Shown: in pieces, positions 26,584 to 37,051 of the stretch
Position numbering within the stretch: position 1 is the stretch's first letter
Layout: each line of letters starts with the position of its first letter
Assembly (NCBI RefSeq): GCF_013408665.1
Contig: NZ_JACCCL010000003.1
Span: 124,001 to 188,000 of the forward strand
Length of the DNA: 64,000 bases
Origin: Sporosarcina sp. JAI121
GTDB taxonomy: Bacteria; Bacillota; Bacilli; Bacillales_A; Planococcaceae
Direction: 5' to 3'
Position numbers and translations under genes: made by a program
Notes under the pieces: model-generated
Seen by the model: the letters and a program-made list of their open reading frames with translations, nothing else
What the model was told of the DNA's origin: nothing
The model's database searches: none

Positions 26584-28098
26584 CTATTTTTTCTTTTTGG
26601 AATACGGTCTCACCATCAGCCCCATCTCTATACGTTCTTTGTTAAGGGCTTTATAGAACGAAATCATCATCAAGATGATAACGAAGGAGAAGGGGAGCGC
26701 GGCGATGATCAATGCATTCTGCAGTGCCGTCAGTCCGTTGGCGGAGAGAAGTATTGTTGCGACTGCCGCTTGAGCGATACCCCATGTTAATTTTACGATA
26801 TTTGATGGATTAAGCGATCCGTATGTCGTTTGCATTCCGAGGACGAATGTAGCTGAATCCGCGGATGTGATGAAAAAGATTGCAATGAGTATGATGGCCA
26901 CGATTGATAGTAGCATCGATAATGGCATCTCATTGAAAACGGCGAAAAGTGTTTCTTCGGTTTTCAGTCCCGATAGGTCGATACCTTTCATTTGGACGTC
27001 CATTGCTGTGGCTCCGAAAACGGAAAACCAGAAGAAGCTAAGGACTGTCGGCAATAACAAAACACCGACCAGGAATTCGCGGATAGTTCGCCCACGCGAG
27101 ACTCGGGCAATGAATATGCCGACAAATGGTGCCCAAGAAATCCACCATGCCCAATAAAAGATTGTCCAATCATTAATCCAAGCACGATTGCTATCGTTAA
27201 GTGGTGCGGCCCGGAAACTCATACGAGGCAAGTTTTGCACGTAGGATCCTATTGAGTCTGTAAATGTATTGAAGATTAACAAAGTAGGCCCGAGAACGAT
27301 GACAAGAACGAGTAATATGACCGCGAGTACCATATTGATATTAGATAAATATTTAATCCCTTTCCCTATGCCTGACCAAGCAGATGCAACAAATAAAATT
27401 GTAACGACTACGATAATGACTATTTGTACGGGGAAACTGATGGGCAAATTGAACAGATACGCTAATCCGCCGTTTATTTGAATCGCACCGAATCCTAAAG
27501 TTGTTGCGACTCCCACCACTGTCGCAAATGCGGCGAGTACATTAATCAACGTACCAAGCGGACCATTCATCCGGTCGCCAAAAAGTGGCTTTAACGTCGA
27601 GGAAATCAAACCGGGCTCTCCTTTACGAAATTGGAAATAAGCAAGAGCCATGGCGACGACAGCGTAAATCGCCCAGGCATGGATGCCCCAATGAAAGAAT
27701 GTATAGCGCATCGATTCAATGAAGGCGGCATCGGTTTCAGGATTTGCCGTTGCCGGGTTTATGGCAAAGTGGGACAAAGGTTCCGCCGCACCCCAAAAGA
27801 CGAGCCCAATCCCCATGCCTGCTGAAAAAAGCATCGAGAACCAGCTCATCCGGGAATACTCAGGTTTTTCATCCGGCTTACCAAGTGTGATTTGTCCCAT
27901 TGGGCTTACGATGAAGTACAGGGTGAATAAAACGATTCCGGTGACAACGAGTAAATAATACCAACCGAACGATGATGTTATAAAGTCCTTCATGTTGTTT
28001 GTTACATTTTCAAAGCTTTCGGGCGCGAAAGCCCCATACGAAACAGCTAGTACGACTAGTACTAGCGTAATCCAAAAAACGTTTGATATTTTTTTCAT
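26584..28098 (-). CDS. BCCT-family osmolyte (betaine/choline/carnitine) transporter
   Basis: 504 residues from the ATG at 28098, which has AATAGGTG upstream; the longer start at 28158 lacks a site. About twelve membrane segments. [27 protein letters not shown] is the conserved BCCT segment with the substrate-binding Trp residues, and the early [17 protein letters not shown] is the glycine-rich TM3 stretch. OpuD/BetP-type Na+-coupled uptake of glycine betaine is most likely. Position next to the hut operon has no clear meaning. Confidence 0.9.
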   Translation of the reverse strand: MKKISNVFWITLVLVVLAVSYGAFAPESFENVTNNMKDFITSSFGWYYLLVVTGIVLFTLYFIVSPMGQITLGKPDEKPEYSRMSWFSMLFSAGMGIGLVFWGAAEPLSHFAINPATANPETDAAFIESMRYTFFHWGIHAWAIYAVVAMALAYFQFRKGEPGLISSTLKPLFGDRMNGPLGTLINVLAAFATVVGVATTLGFGAIQINGGLAYLFNLPISFPVQIVIIVVVTILFVASAWSGIGKGIKYLSNINMVLAVILLVLVIVLGPTLLIFNTFTDSIGSYVQNLPRMSFRAAPLNDSNRAWINDWTIFYWAWWISWAPFVGIFIARVSRGRTIREFLVGVLLLPTVLSFFWFSVFGATAMDVQMKGIDLSGLKTEETLFAVFNEMPLSMLLSIVAIILIAIFFITSADSATFVLGMQTTYGSLNPSNIVKLTWGIAQAAVATILLSANGLTALQNALIIAALPFSFVIILMMISFYKALNKERIEMGLMVRPYSKKKK

Positions 28099-28222
28099 AT
28101 AATCACCTATTTTTCTTATGAGATAATGACACACACCAGTTAAAGTAATCTTATCCAATATACTTCATCGCCATGCACGAGCATTTAATTACATTCCCTA
28201 TTGCTATCAATAGTAAACAAAT

Positions 28223-28262
28223 GAAAAAATCGATTCCACTTAACGATGGAATCGATTTTTTC
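28223..28262. terminator. Bidirectional terminator-like hairpin
   Basis: GAAAAAATCGATTCCA (28223-28238) and TGGAATCGATTTTTTC (28247-28262) form a perfect stem with an 8-nt loop and T-runs on both strands. It ends the minus-strand coat-like gene. Confidence 0.85.
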
Positions 28263-28297
28263 ATTGTGTGAGTACAAATAATATCATATAAAGTTAT

Positions 28298-28969
28298 TTA
28301 AAAACAGGAGAACCTATCGATTTGGTTAAGATCGATACCCATGTATTCCCATCTTCTTTGTCTACTGCGCCATCTGTAGCCGGCAACTGAAGTCCGCCCT
28401 ACGAAGACGGGAAAGAACCAGAAACCTTGTCTTCTCGACAGCCAAACAAATGTATAGCGATAGAGACAACCGCGGATAGCTCCAGGGTCTACAGCAAACA
28501 ACTGTGTACTCGGATAGGCCGGTGTTGTGGTCGGCGGCGGACCAGATGGACCTCGCTGACCAGGCTGTTGTCCCGGAAAGCCTCCTCCTGGTGGAAATCG
28601 TGGTGGTCCCTGTCCTGGAAAGCCTCCTCCTGGCGGAAACCCTGGTGGTCCCTGCCCTGGAAATCCTCCTCCTGGCGAGAATCCTGGTGGCCCCTGTCCC
28701 GGAAATCCTGGCATTCCGCGACCCGGCATCCCTTGCCCCGGTGGGAAACCTTGCACATAGTATCCTGACATATCTTGCCCTGACGAGAAACCTTGCATAT
28801 CATAATGTGGCATCCCTTGCCCTTGCGAAAAATCGGGCATACCCATCCCAGGCGACCATCCTTCGTTCCCATACCCTGGCATACTTTGCGCCGGGTTTCC
28901 TTCATATCCTTCAGGTAATCTCGGGAACCATTGCTGTTCCCCTTGACCACCTGGTTGCATGTTAACCAT
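28298..28969 (-). CDS. Pro/Gly-rich coat-like surface protein
   Basis: 223 residues. The N-terminal 150 are low complexity: repeats of GQGMP and then three near-identical GQGPPGFPPGGGFP blocks (about residues 90-135). The C-terminal 60 residues are a compact conserved-looking domain (CLYRYTFVWL, GFWFFPVFVGRTSVAGYRW, YMGIDLNQIDSF-like) with aromatic and two Cys residues. Similar proteins occur among spore coat or exosporium components of Bacillales. There is no signal peptide, as for coat proteins made in the mother cell. Localisation is inferred. Confidence 0.65.
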   Translation of the reverse strand: MVNMQPGGQGEQQWFPRLPEGYEGNPAQSMPGYGNEGWSPGMGMPDFSQGQGMPHYDMQGFSSGQDMSGYYVQGFPPGQGMPGRGMPGFPGQGPPGFSPGGGFPGQGPPGFPPGGGFPGQGPPRFPPGGGFPGQQPGQRGPSGPPPTTTPAYPSTQLFAVDPGAIRGCLYRYTFVWLSRRQGFWFFPVFVGRTSVAGYRWRSRQRRWEYMGIDLNQIDRFSCF

Positions 28970-29118
28970 CCGTCCACTCCTTCCAAGTGATTCCCCATAT
29001 TCTATGCGACAATAAATGAAATGCCTGGACTGTTAGAATAAGAAATTTTTCTCGGATTATCAGGTCTAATGTAATAAGAGAGGTTTTGACCGAGATAGTG
29101 GTAGCGGAAAATTTGGCA

Positions 29119-29420
29119 TCAGTCGTACAGAACCGAGGCTGTCGTAGAGTTTCTCCATTCCGTCGTACAGTTCGTTGAATCAGTCGTACAGAATCGCGGC
29201 TGTCGTAGAGTTTCCCCATTCCGTCGTACAGTTCGTTGAATCAGTCGAACAGAATCGCCGCTGTCGTAGAGTTTCTTCATTCCGTCGTACAGTTCGTTGA
29301 ATCAGTCGTACAGAAACGCGGCTGTCGTAGAGTTTCTCCATTCCGTCGTACAGTTCGTTGAATCAGTCGTACAGAAACGCGGCTGTCGTAGAGTTTCTTC
29401 ATTCCGTCGTACAGTTCGAT
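29119..29420. repeat. 61-bp tandem repeat array (about 4.9 copies)
   Basis: Copies start at 29119, 29180, 29241, 29302 and 29363. Each 61-bp unit is itself three sub-units of about 20 bp carrying GTCGTACAG, GTCGTAGAG and GTCGTACAG. Copies differ at few positions. The minus-strand ORF across it is not convincing. Intergenic, between divergently oriented genes. Confidence 0.9.
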
Positions 29421-29565
29421 CATCAGATTATCTACTTGTATAGACTCCAACGCTTTACTCCACTACAACAGCACCATATTAGCACAGACTAAATTTTCGG
29501 ATAATTGGTCATTAAAGTGTTTTCATCGTGTACGATAGTACTAGATTAGTAAGGAGGGGTTCGGA

Positions 29566-31242
29566 ATGGGGGAAGCATCTGAACGGGTTATCCGTTACCG
29601 GGGGACTGAACTGAATACGAAGGGGTGGCAGCAGGAAGCGGCCCTTCGCATGCTGATGAATAACTTGGATGCAGAAGTAGCGGAGCATCCAGATGATCTT
29701 GTCGTTTACGGTGGCATTGGAAAGGCGGCGCGAAATTGGGAGTCGTTTGACGCAATTGTCCGCTCGTTGAAAGAACTGGAAAATGATGAAACGCTACTTG
29801 TGCAATCGGGGAAACCGGTGGCGATATTCAAGTCACATACAGACGCACCGAAAGTGTTGATTGCGAACTCAAATCTTGTTCCTGCCTATGCCAACTGGGA
29901 GCATTTTCATGAGCTCGATAAAAAGGGACTCATGATGTACGGACAAATGACGGCGGGAAGCTGGATTTATATCGGTTCGCAAGGAATCGTGCAGGGGACA
30001 TACGAAACGTTCGCGGAATTGGCGAAGCAGCATTTCGGGGAGTCACTGAAAGGGACGATTACACTGACTGCCGGACTTGGTGGCATGGGTGCCGCACAAC
30101 CGCTTGCGGTAACGATGGCTGGCGGCGTTTGTATCGGTGTTGAAGTGGATGAAACACGGATAGATCGCCGGATTGAAACGCGATATACCGATGTAAAGAC
30201 AGATTCACTTGACGAGGCGATCCGTCTTGCGGAAGCAGCGAAAAAAGATGGCCGTGCACTGTCAATCGGCTTGCTGGGCAATGCGGCGGAAATTCTACCT
30301 GCAATGATTGCAATCGGCTTTAATCCAGACGTGCTAACTGATCAGACATCTGCGCATGATCCGCTGAACGGTTATATTCCAGCAGGTATGTCACTCAGCG
30401 ATGCTGCAAAACTACGCTCGGATAACCCGGAGGAGTATGTAAGACGCTCCAAAGCAGCGATGGCAAAACATGTTGAAGCAATGATCGACATGATGGATAA
30501 AGGTGCAATCACGTTCGACTATGGAAACAATATCCGCCAAGTGGCTAAAGATGAAGGCGTTACACGTGCATTCGATTTCCCAGGATTCGTACCTGCTTAT
30601 ATCCGTCCGCAGTTTTGCGAAGGGAAAGGACCTTTCCGGTGGGTGGCATTGTCAGGAGACCCTGAAGATATTTACAAAACGGATGAAGTCATTTTACGTG
30701 AATTCAGTGCCAACAAACATTTGTGCAACTGGATCCGGATGGCGCAGGACAAAATTGAATTCCAAGGATTGCCGTCGAGGATTTGCTGGCTGGGCTACGG
30801 TGAACGTGCTCGGTTCGGAAAAATCATTAATGACATGGTCGCTTCGGGTGAATTAAAAGCGCCGATTGTAATTGGGCGGGACCACCTCGATTCCGGATCC
30901 GTCGCTTCGCCAAACCGTGAGACGGAAGCGATGAAAGATGGCTCGGATGCTGTGGCAGACTGGCCCCTATTGAACGCGATGATCAATGCGGTCGGCGGAG
31001 CGACCTGGGTTTCCATTCATCACGGGGGCGGCGTAGGCATGGGCTACTCGATACACGCAGGTATGGTCATCGTTGCGGATGGGACGAAAGAGGCGGAAGC
31101 CCGGATCGAGCGCGTCTTAACAACAGACCCAGGTATGGGCATTGTCCGTCACGTAGATGCGGGCTATGACCTTGCAGTGAAAACAGCACGGGAAAAAGGG
31201 GTCAACATCCCGATGATGGCAAAAGAGGTGATTGAAGAATGA
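29566..31242 (+). CDS. hutU: Urocanate hydratase
   Basis: 558 residues, full length for urocanase. [24 protein letters not shown] and the NAD-binding [15 protein letters not shown] are diagnostic, and the Cys in [13 protein letters not shown] corresponds to the conserved active-site region. Converts urocanate to imidazolone propionate, step two of histidine degradation. AAGGAGGGG precedes ATG 29566. First gene of hutU-hutI-hutH; the B. subtilis order is hutPHUIGM. Confidence 0.96.
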   Translation: MGEASERVIRYRGTELNTKGWQQEAALRMLMNNLDAEVAEHPDDLVVYGGIGKAARNWESFDAIVRSLKELENDETLLVQSGKPVAIFKSHTDAPKVLIANSNLVPAYANWEHFHELDKKGLMMYGQMTAGSWIYIGSQGIVQGTYETFAELAKQHFGESLKGTITLTAGLGGMGAAQPLAVTMAGGVCIGVEVDETRIDRRIETRYTDVKTDSLDEAIRLAEAAKKDGRALSIGLLGNAAEILPAMIAIGFNPDVLTDQTSAHDPLNGYIPAGMSLSDAAKLRSDNPEEYVRRSKAAMAKHVEAMIDMMDKGAITFDYGNNIRQVAKDEGVTRAFDFPGFVPAYIRPQFCEGKGPFRWVALSGDPEDIYKTDEVILREFSANKHLCNWIRMAQDKIEFQGLPSRICWLGYGERARFGKIINDMVASGELKAPIVIGRDHLDSGSVASPNRETEAMKDGSDAVADWPLLNAMINAVGGATWVSIHHGGGVGMGYSIHAGMVIVADGTKEAEARIERVLTTDPGMGIVRHVDAGYDLAVKTAREKGVNIPMMAKEVIEE

Positions 31243-32498
31243 CTACTATCGTTTGGATTAAACACGCAGCGCAGCTCGCAACACTAGCGCAAGCAGGCAC
31301 GGCTCCGCGGATAAAAGAAGCGATGAATGACTTGTCAATTATAGAAGACGGTAGTATTTGGATAGAAGATGGAATCATTCAAGCGGTCGGAACAACTGAA
31401 GAATTGGAAGAGCAATTCAAAGACCGCGTTCATGAAGCTGACATTACAGACGCAACTGGCCATCTTGTCACTCCAGGCCTTGTCGATCCGCATACGCACG
31501 TCGCATATGGCGGCAGTCGCGAACGTGAATTTGAAATGCGGCTTGAAGGCGCGACCTATATGGAAATCATGAATGCGGGCGGCGGTATTCACGCGACAAC
31601 AAGAATGACACGTGAAGCGACAGAGGATGAACTTGTCGAGCAGTCGAAGAGACGTCTCGATTCATTTCTGAAACATGGTGTCACGACTGTCGAAGGGAAA
31701 AGCGGTTACGGCTTGGATTTAGAAACGGAACTGAAACAGCTTCGCGTCATGAAACGCTTGCAGGAAGAACATGCGGTTGACCTGGTGCCAACATTCATGG
31801 GTGCACATGCGGTCCCGTCAGAATTCAAAGGTCGGGAAGACGATTATATCGATTTCGTCGTCAATGAAATGCTGCCTGCTTTCTCCGATGAAAAACTTGC
31901 GGTCTTCAACGATGTGTTTTGCGAAGTCGGCGTATTCACCCCTGAACAATCGGAACGGATTTTAGAAGCCGGCAAAACATATGGCTTGATACCGAAAATC
32001 CACGCAGATGAAATTGAACCATATGGCGGTGCAGAATTGGCAGCGAAAGTCGGAGCGATTTCCGCGGAGCATTTATTGAAAGCATCTGATGAAGGGATCA
32101 AAGCGATGGCTGATACCGGGACAATCGCTTGTTTATTGCCAGCGACTGCTTTATTCCTCAGGGAAAGGGCGGCGGAAGGGCGCAAGATGATTGACGCCGG
32201 AGTGCCGGTCGCCATCTCGACAGATTGCAATCCGGGATCTTCGCCGACGACATCGATGCCACTTGTCATGAACTTGGCGTGCATATCGATGCGACTTACA
32301 CCGGCAGAAGCCTTGACCGCGGCGACATACAATGCGGCATGCGCCATCAAAATGGAAAACGAGACAGGATCGCTAGCGCCGGGTAAACAAGGCGATGTCG
32401 TGTTATGGGCTGTTTCAAACTACCAAGAACTCCAATACTTGTTCGGCGTGAACCACGTCAAATCTGTCTGGAAAAAGGGCGTAAAAGTCGTTGGATAA
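31239..32498 (+). CDS. hutI: Imidazolonepropionase
   Basis: 419 residues of the amidohydrolase superfamily. Metal ligands in [11 protein letters not shown] (about residue 82), substrate loop [12 protein letters not shown], metal His in KIHADEI, and Asp in [12 protein letters not shown]. Hydrolyses 4-imidazolone-5-propionate to N-formimino-glutamate. ATG overlaps the hutU stop by 4 nt, indicating translational coupling. Confidence 0.96.
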   Translation: MTTIVWIKHAAQLATLAQAGTAPRIKEAMNDLSIIEDGSIWIEDGIIQAVGTTEELEEQFKDRVHEADITDATGHLVTPGLVDPHTHVAYGGSREREFEMRLEGATYMEIMNAGGGIHATTRMTREATEDELVEQSKRRLDSFLKHGVTTVEGKSGYGLDLETELKQLRVMKRLQEEHAVDLVPTFMGAHAVPSEFKGREDDYIDFVVNEMLPAFSDEKLAVFNDVFCEVGVFTPEQSERILEAGKTYGLIPKIHADEIEPYGGAELAAKVGAISAEHLLKASDEGIKAMADTGTIACLLPATALFLRERAAEGRKMIDAGVPVAISTDCNPGSSPTTSMPLVMNLACISMRLTPAEALTAATYNAACAIKMENETGSLAPGKQGDVVLWAVSNYQELQYLFGVNHVKSVWKKGVKVVG

Positions 32499-32524
32499 GT
32501 CACTTTGACTAAAGGATGGTTGCC

Positions 32525-34003
32525 ATGATTGAATTAACAGGTTCATCTCTTCGCCTGAGTCAGATGCAAGAAATACTATATGGGAAATCCGGGGTTTCAT
32601 TGAACAAAGAAGCTTTGGAACGTGTCAATAAGAGCCGTGCCGCAGTCGAAAAAATTGTTCGGGAGGACAGGACAGTATACGGTATCAATACGGGCTTCGG
32701 TAAATTCAGTGACGTGAAAATCGATGAGAAAGATACGAAAGCTTTGCAATTACACTTGATCCGGTCTCATTCATGCGGTGTCGGAGAAGCATTTCCTGAA
32801 ACCGTTTCACGTGCGATGGTCGTTCTCAGATTGAATGCTTTGCTGAAAGGATTCTCAGGGATTCGTTCCGAAGTATTGGAACGGTTCGCTTATATGGTGA
32901 ATCATCACATACACCCCGTCATTCCGCAGCAAGGTTCGCTCGGTGCTTCGGGCGACCTGGCGCCATTATCCCATCTGGCACTCGTATTGCTAGGCGAAGG
33001 ATTTGTGTGGAAGGACGGATTGCATGTACCTTCAGCGGATGTTTGGGCAAATCATGGCATGTCGCCTATTGTGCTCGAAGCGAAAGAAGGACTCGCGCTC
33101 ATTAATGGAACGCAAGCGATGACTGCACAAGGCGTCGTCAATTATTTGGAGGCGGAATCGCTCGCATATGATAGTGAATGGATAGCTGCAATGACGATGG
33201 AAGCATTGCACGGAATTACAGACGCTTTTCATCCGTCGATCCATGAAGCACGCGGCTACCCCGAACAAGTGGATGTGGCGGCGAGGATGCTGGATTGGCT
33301 AGAAGGAAGTCAGCTTACGACCATCCAGGGGGAAAAGCGTGTTCAAGATGCCTATTCCATCCGCTGTATTCCACAAGTGCACGGCGCGAGCTGGCAAGTG
33401 CTTGGTTATGTAAAAGAAAAGCTAGAGATCGAGATGAATGCTGCGACCGACAATCCGCTTATTTTCGACGATGGCGATACAGTCGTATCTGGCGGGAATT
33501 TCCACGGTCAGCCGATTGCGTTTGCGATGGATTTCTTGAAGCTGGGCGTGGCAGAACTTGCAAGTATATCGGAGCGTCGTATCGAGCGGCTTGTCAATCC
33601 CCATTTGAATGAAGGACTGCCGCCGTTCCTCAGTCCGGAACCCGGATTGCAATCAGGCGCGATGATCTTGCAATATTCAGCAGCTAGCCTCGTTTCTGAG
33701 AATAAAACACTCGCACACCCCGCATCCGTCGATTCAATTCCTTCCTCCGGCAATCAGGAAGACCACGTCTCAATGGGGACTATCGGCGCAAGGCATGCAC
33801 ATGCCATCATTAAAAACGCGAGACATGTACTCGCAATCGAAGCCCTCTGCGCGTTGACCGGCTGTCACATCCGGGGAGCAGAACAGATGGCTCCCAAAAC
33901 CCGTGACAAGTTCGCTCAACTTGGTGAAATTGTCGGGCCGATTGAAGAGGATCGTATTTTCACACCCGATATTGAAAAAATTGCTCGATTTCTCGTTGGG
34001 TGA
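32525..34003 (+). CDS. hutH: Histidine ammonia-lyase
   Basis: 492 residues from ATG 32525, placed by AAAGGATGG just upstream; ATG 32516 overlaps that site. [14 protein letters not shown] contains the Ala-Ser-Gly triad that cyclises to the MIO cofactor. [10 protein letters not shown] and QEDHVSMG are further family motifs. Deaminates histidine to urocanate. Last gene of the operon here; hutG and a hutP-like regulator are not in the window. Confidence 0.96.
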   Translation: MIELTGSSLRLSQMQEILYGKSGVSLNKEALERVNKSRAAVEKIVREDRTVYGINTGFGKFSDVKIDEKDTKALQLHLIRSHSCGVGEAFPETVSRAMVVLRLNALLKGFSGIRSEVLERFAYMVNHHIHPVIPQQGSLGASGDLAPLSHLALVLLGEGFVWKDGLHVPSADVWANHGMSPIVLEAKEGLALINGTQAMTAQGVVNYLEAESLAYDSEWIAAMTMEALHGITDAFHPSIHEARGYPEQVDVAARMLDWLEGSQLTTIQGEKRVQDAYSIRCIPQVHGASWQVLGYVKEKLEIEMNAATDNPLIFDDGDTVVSGGNFHGQPIAFAMDFLKLGVAELASISERRIERLVNPHLNEGLPPFLSPEPGLQSGAMILQYSAASLVSENKTLAHPASVDSIPSSGNQEDHVSMGTIGARHAHAIIKNARHVLAIEALCALTGCHIRGAEQMAPKTRDKFAQLGEIVGPIEEDRIFTPDIEKIARFLVG

Positions 34004-34100
34004 ACTAGTAAAGCCGAAACCGAATATACCTAACCCGTTCAGTTGAGTGGTACAAAAATTTAAATACCGCCTCAAATAACACGAAATTATAGTACAAATT

Positions 34101-34126
34101 AGCATTGCTTTCTAGCAGTGCTTTTT
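34101..34126 (+). terminator. Terminator of the hut operon
   Basis: AGCATTGCT (34101-34109) pairs with AGCAGTGCT (34114-34122), one G-T pair, then TTTT. Confidence 0.7.
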
Positions 34127-34227
34127 AAATGTTTATCGTATTATTCCAGTACTAAAAGGAAACTAATTTTTAATGTGGAATGACTATTGAAAGAGGTAGG
34201 GCTAAAATTCTCACTTGTAGTGAACTG

Positions 34228-34268
34228 TTATTCAATTAACGGAGTAGTATAGTTCATTGATTGAATAT
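34228..34268. repeat. Cassette-boundary palindrome P0 (degenerate, left edge)
   Basis: TTATTCAATTAACGG followed by TAGTTCA and TTGAATA; TATTCAA (34229-34235) pairs with TTGAATA (34261-34267). First recognisable member of the array. Confidence 0.45.
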
Positions 34269-34304
34269 TGGAACTGTTGATGAGATATGAAGGGGGTATA
34301 CTAA

Positions 34305-35099
34305 ATGTTACAATATGTACAGTACAATCAAGAAAATATAGGGAAAACCATCATCGCTATACCAGCACTTGGTGAACGGAAGGAAATTTTTGAAGCATTA
34401 GCAAAAAGTTTACCAGAATTTCGTTTTGTGGCAATTGATTTACCAGGGCATAATAACTATACTTTCCATGAAGATTATTCAATCGAAAAATATGTAGTTG
34501 ATATAGATAATCTATTAGATCAATTATCAATTTCAAAAGCTCATTTTATAGGCAATTCAATTGGGGCGTGGATTATACAAAACTATTATAAAAACTATCC
34601 TAAATCTGTTCATACTTTAACATTGATGGACGGTGGTTATTATTTTATTGGAGACTACGAAGAAATTGAAATAGGAGAAATTGAACTACCTATCATAGAA
34701 AAACTTGAGGATTTACAGGAGGCTATTAATCAACAAGTTGATTCAATGGATAAGCTACCATCAAGCAGTAAAGAATTGTTTGAAAATTATTTACTCAAAA
34801 ACTTTACTCAAAAAGATGGAGTTTTTGTTCATCATAGTAACGTGAATGCATTAAATACGCTTTCAAAAGCTGTTGTGGAAAAAAACTATTGTATTCAGCA
34901 AACCCAGGAATTACCTGTTTTATTGTTACTAGCTGACCAAGGGAAAGATAACAAGGAAGAAGAAAAAATAAATAGTTTTCTAATATCAAATAATTATGCG
35001 ACTGTAGAACGTATTCCCGATAGTTATCATTTTTTACCTATTACCAATACAAATGATGTGTCAAAACACTTTAAAAAACTGACATTCTTATTGAACTAA
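34305..35099 (+). CDS. Alpha/beta hydrolase
   Basis: 264 residues. Oxyanion region IIAIPALGERKEIF, nucleophile elbow HFIGNSIGAW (Ser about residue 87), and C-terminal His in DSYHFLP (about residue 246) give the Ser-Asp-His set of the alpha/beta hydrolase fold. No signal peptide: cytosolic esterase/lactonase-like, substrate unknown. AAGGGGG precedes ATG 34305. The last two codons (AAC TAA) lie inside palindrome P1, so the gene ends within the repeat element. Confidence 0.82.
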   Translation: MLQYVQYNQENIGKTIIAIPALGERKEIFEALAKSLPEFRFVAIDLPGHNNYTFHEDYSIEKYVVDIDNLLDQLSISKAHFIGNSIGAWIIQNYYKNYPKSVHTLTLMDGGYYFIGDYEEIEIGEIELPIIEKLEDLQEAINQQVDSMDKLPSSSKELFENYLLKNFTQKDGVFVHHSNVNALNTLSKAVVEKNYCIQQTQELPVLLLLADQGKDNKEEEKINSFLISNNYATVERIPDSYHFLPITNTNDVSKHFKKLTFLLN

Positions 35100-35120
35100 A
35101 GGGGCAGGTTAGTTGAGTAA
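35087..35120. repeat. Cassette-boundary palindrome P1
   Basis: CTTATTGAACTAA, loop AGGGGCAGG, TTAGTTGAGTAA. It contains the stop codon of the hydrolase gene. Confidence 0.85.
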
Positions 35121-35167
35121 ATATATGGTATATTTATTTATAGAGGGGTTCTTTAGTGAAAATTTAT

Positions 35168-35190
35168 GGGCTACCTAGGTAAGCTCTTTT
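35168..35190 (+). terminator. Terminator between P1 and P2
   Basis: GGGCTACC-TA-GGTAAGCTC hairpin followed by TTTT; same family as the GAGC-GCTC terminators at 45776, 51237 and 51716. Confidence 0.55.
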
Positions 35191-35220
35191 CCTTCTTGAA
35201 CTAACGGGCCAGATTGTGAT
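35191..35220. repeat. Cassette-boundary palindrome P2 (right arm degenerate)
   Basis: CTTCTTGAACTAACGGGCCAGATTGTGA; left arm good, right arm poor. Lies just before the next cassette gene. Confidence 0.6.
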
Positions 35221-35244
35221 AAACAAATGATGGAGGAGAAGAAA

Positions 35245-35532
35245 ATGGATGTTAAAAGAAAATTCGGAGCACTAATTTTAACGAGTGTTATTGTAGTGTC
35301 TGTGGTATTTTGGTACACGCAACAAAAGCTATATAGTACAGAGCAGGTTATGAACTCATTGTGGGATAAGTATGAAGTACAAAGTTATCAAATTGGTGAT
35401 ACTGATCCGGTTATATCGATAGATGTATATGAAAAAAATGATATACCTGAAGTTGAAAAGTATTTAAAAGCCAAATTGTCTAAAGATGATTTAGAACACT
35501 ATGAAATCGAGGTATTTTCTCGGTGGTCGTGA
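35245..35532 (+). CDS. Small membrane-anchored hypothetical protein
   Basis: 95 residues from ATG 35245, chosen because GGAGGAG (35232-35238) sits 6 nt upstream (ATG 35227 lacks one). One N-terminal membrane segment (ALILTSVIVVSVVFWY) and an acidic soluble domain of about 65 residues facing outside. I do not recognise the family. Single gene between P2 and P3. Confidence 0.6.
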   Translation: MDVKRKFGALILTSVIVVSVVFWYTQQKLYSTEQVMNSLWDKYEVQSYQIGDTDPVISIDVYEKNDIPEVEKYLKAKLSKDDLEHYEIEVFSRWS

Positions 35533-35570
35533 ATTCTTCGGTGAGACGACAATAAACCATTTTCCACAAT

Positions 35571-35596
35571 CGGCTGCCTTTACATGGCAGTTTTTC
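35571..35596 (+). terminator. Cassette terminator, GGCTGCC type
   Basis: CTGCC (35574-35578) pairs with GGCAG (35586-35590), then TTTTTC. The same sequence family recurs at 41909 and 43042. Confidence 0.7.
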
Positions 35597-35667
35597 TTAT
35601 TGAGTAATGTAGTAAAGTGCTTCCGTGAACGGGTGTTATGTCTACTAAGGTGCATGCAGCATACAAC

Positions 35668-35741
35668 CTTGTTCAACTAACGAAGCAGGTTAGTTGAAAA
35701 GTGTTGCTTAACTTGTGTTCAACTATCGAGCCAAATTACTA
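35668..35741. repeat. Cassette-boundary palindrome P3 with second half-site
   Basis: CTTGTTCAACTAAC, loop GAAGCAG, GTTAGTTGAAAAG (35668-35701), then GTTCAACTATCGAGCCAAATTACT (35717-35741 region), a related half-site as also seen at 40722. Confidence 0.85.
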
Positions 35742-35764
35742 CATAAACTACGGGAGGAGAAGTA

Positions 35765-35941
35765 ATGAAAAAAATATATAAAGCTACCCAAGTACTCTTA
35801 GTGATATTATTTATTGCGATAGTTATGGTTAGCAGCTATTCTACAACGGCAGTAAATGTATTAGGGATAATAGGTATAGCGGTTTCTTCGTTTTATATTT
35901 ATTTACATAGAAAACTTAAAAGGGATTACGTTCAAGATTAA
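35765..35941 (+). CDS. Very small membrane protein (58 aa)
   Basis: ATG 35765 with GGGAGGAG at 35751-35758; stop TAA 35939-35941. Two hydrophobic segments (VLLVILFIAIVMVSS and VLGIIGIAVSSFYIYL) and a basic tail HRKLKRDYVQD. The strong ribosome site and position as the sole gene between P3 and P4 support it. Function unknown. Confidence 0.65.
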   Translation: MKKIYKATQVLLVILFIAIVMVSSYSTTAVNVLGIIGIAVSSFYIYLHRKLKRDYVQD

Positions 35942-35980
35942 GTCAGCAATAGGGCGCGATTGTTATATAAGCGTCGCTGT

Positions 35981-36069
35981 TCTTCTTCAACTAACGAGGT
36001 GCTTTACTTCAAGATGGAGTAAAGCCTTTTTTCCTTGTTGAACTAAAGGGGCAGTTTAGTACAATAAGC
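35981..36069. repeat. Cassette-boundary element P4 (half-site, terminator, palindrome)
   Basis: TCTTCTTCAACTAACGAGG, then a terminator (36001-36032), then CTTGTTGAACTAA, loop, TTAGTACAATAAG (36034-36069). Shows the full A-terminator-B layout. Preceded by the type C motif GGGCGCGATTGTTATATAAGCGTC at about 35952. Confidence 0.8.
36001..36032 (+). terminator. Terminator inside P4
   Basis: GCTTTACT (36001-36008) pairs with AGTAAAGC (36018-36025), followed by six Ts. Confidence 0.82.
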
Positions 36070-36197
36070 AGAAATGGATTTTGTTAATTTCGGCTGGAAG
36101 ATTTCCTGAAATTCGGAACCTCTATACGGTTCAAACGTATTAAAGTAAAGGGCATATTAGTGAATGAAAAACTAAACTTATATTGGGGGAGAATTAA

Positions 36198-36947
36198 TTG
36201 AAGATTGACCATTTAGTTGTAAATGTTGATAGTTATGTACAAGAAGATGAAAATTTTATTAAGAAAGTTCACTCTATAGGTCTTCCGTATGAACCGAAAT
36301 GGGGAAAGGGTACAAAAGGATTTAAGGTATCAAATATATGGATTGGGAATGAATATTTTGAATTGATTAAAATCAAAACAAAAGATGGTGGGGGTTGGAT
36401 AGAAAGCTGGACTGAGGACTATCATAGTGGGCATAGAGGACTTATTGGTTTTGCATTAGAAGTAGATGATATTGAAGCAACATATCTGAATCTCATTAGA
36501 CAGAACATTCGAGTATCAACGCCAGAACCTTTAAAATTCCAATGGTTCTTTAAACTATTAAGTAAGACAATGCCTTGGAAAAATTCATATTTACCTAAAT
36601 TTGAAGGAATGCCTTTTCAATTTTTCTTACAACAGCTTAATGATGAAAAAAGCAAAGTATTTATGCAAAAATATATGGTGCCGAATAGTAGGGAAAAGAA
36701 CATTAATGGAATATTAGAAGTAAAGGTTTATGGCACATTGACAGAACAAGATAAAAATATAATAAAAGCACTTTTTCAAGATTATAAAATAAATGATAGT
36801 ACAATCACTGTTTCCCTTGGAAGACAAATCATTTCTTTTATAGAATCTAAAAAACATTCAGTTGAAGTAATATTGGACTGTGAGAATGAAAAGAAATCAA
36901 CTAAACAACTTGAAATAGGAAACAACTTAATAATTAAAACTGGTTGA
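36198..36947 (+). CDS. VOC/glyoxalase-like domain protein
   Basis: 249 residues from TTG 36198 with GGGGGAG at about 36185. MKIDHLVVNVDSY opens a beta-alpha-beta-beta-beta module of the glyoxalase-like type (PF13468-like), with FELIKIK and GLIGFALEVDDIEATYLNL as the second strand/helix set. The C-terminal module (about residues 150-249) is more divergent. Metal-dependent lyase, isomerase or resistance roles are all possible in this superfamily; the substrate is unknown. Sole gene between P4 and P5. Confidence 0.72.
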   Translation: MKIDHLVVNVDSYVQEDENFIKKVHSIGLPYEPKWGKGTKGFKVSNIWIGNEYFELIKIKTKDGGGWIESWTEDYHSGHRGLIGFALEVDDIEATYLNLIRQNIRVSTPEPLKFQWFFKLLSKTMPWKNSYLPKFEGMPFQFFLQQLNDEKSKVFMQKYMVPNSREKNINGILEVKVYGTLTEQDKNIIKALFQDYKINDSTITVSLGRQIISFIESKKHSVEVILDCENEKKSTKQLEIGNNLIIKTG

Positions 36948-36961
36948 TTTCATACATATGT

Positions 36962-37045
36962 CTTATTCAACTAACGGGTGCTTTACTGAAACAACAACAA
37001 CAACAATGCTTTTCTCATTGTGCTAACGGGACAGATTTTGGAGGG
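36962..37045. repeat. Cassette-boundary element P5
   Basis: CTTATTCAACTAACGGGTGCTTTACTGAAAC (type A, 36962-36991) and CTCATTGTGCTAACGGGACAG (from 37014). A CAA triplet run (37-nt region) lies between. Confidence 0.75.
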
Positions 37046-37051
37046 ATAGAA

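Noticed and set aside
28504..28965. Long plus-strand frames opposite the Pro/Gly-rich gene
   Set aside because: They mirror the GC-rich repeats of the minus-strand gene and lack start signals.
28962..29219. Minus-strand ORF across the 61-bp tandem repeats
   Set aside because: No ribosome site, and 61 bp is not a multiple of three, so repeats would change frame each copy.
29119..29420. Possible CRISPR array
   Set aside because: There are no unique spacers; the whole 61-bp unit repeats and no cas genes are nearby.
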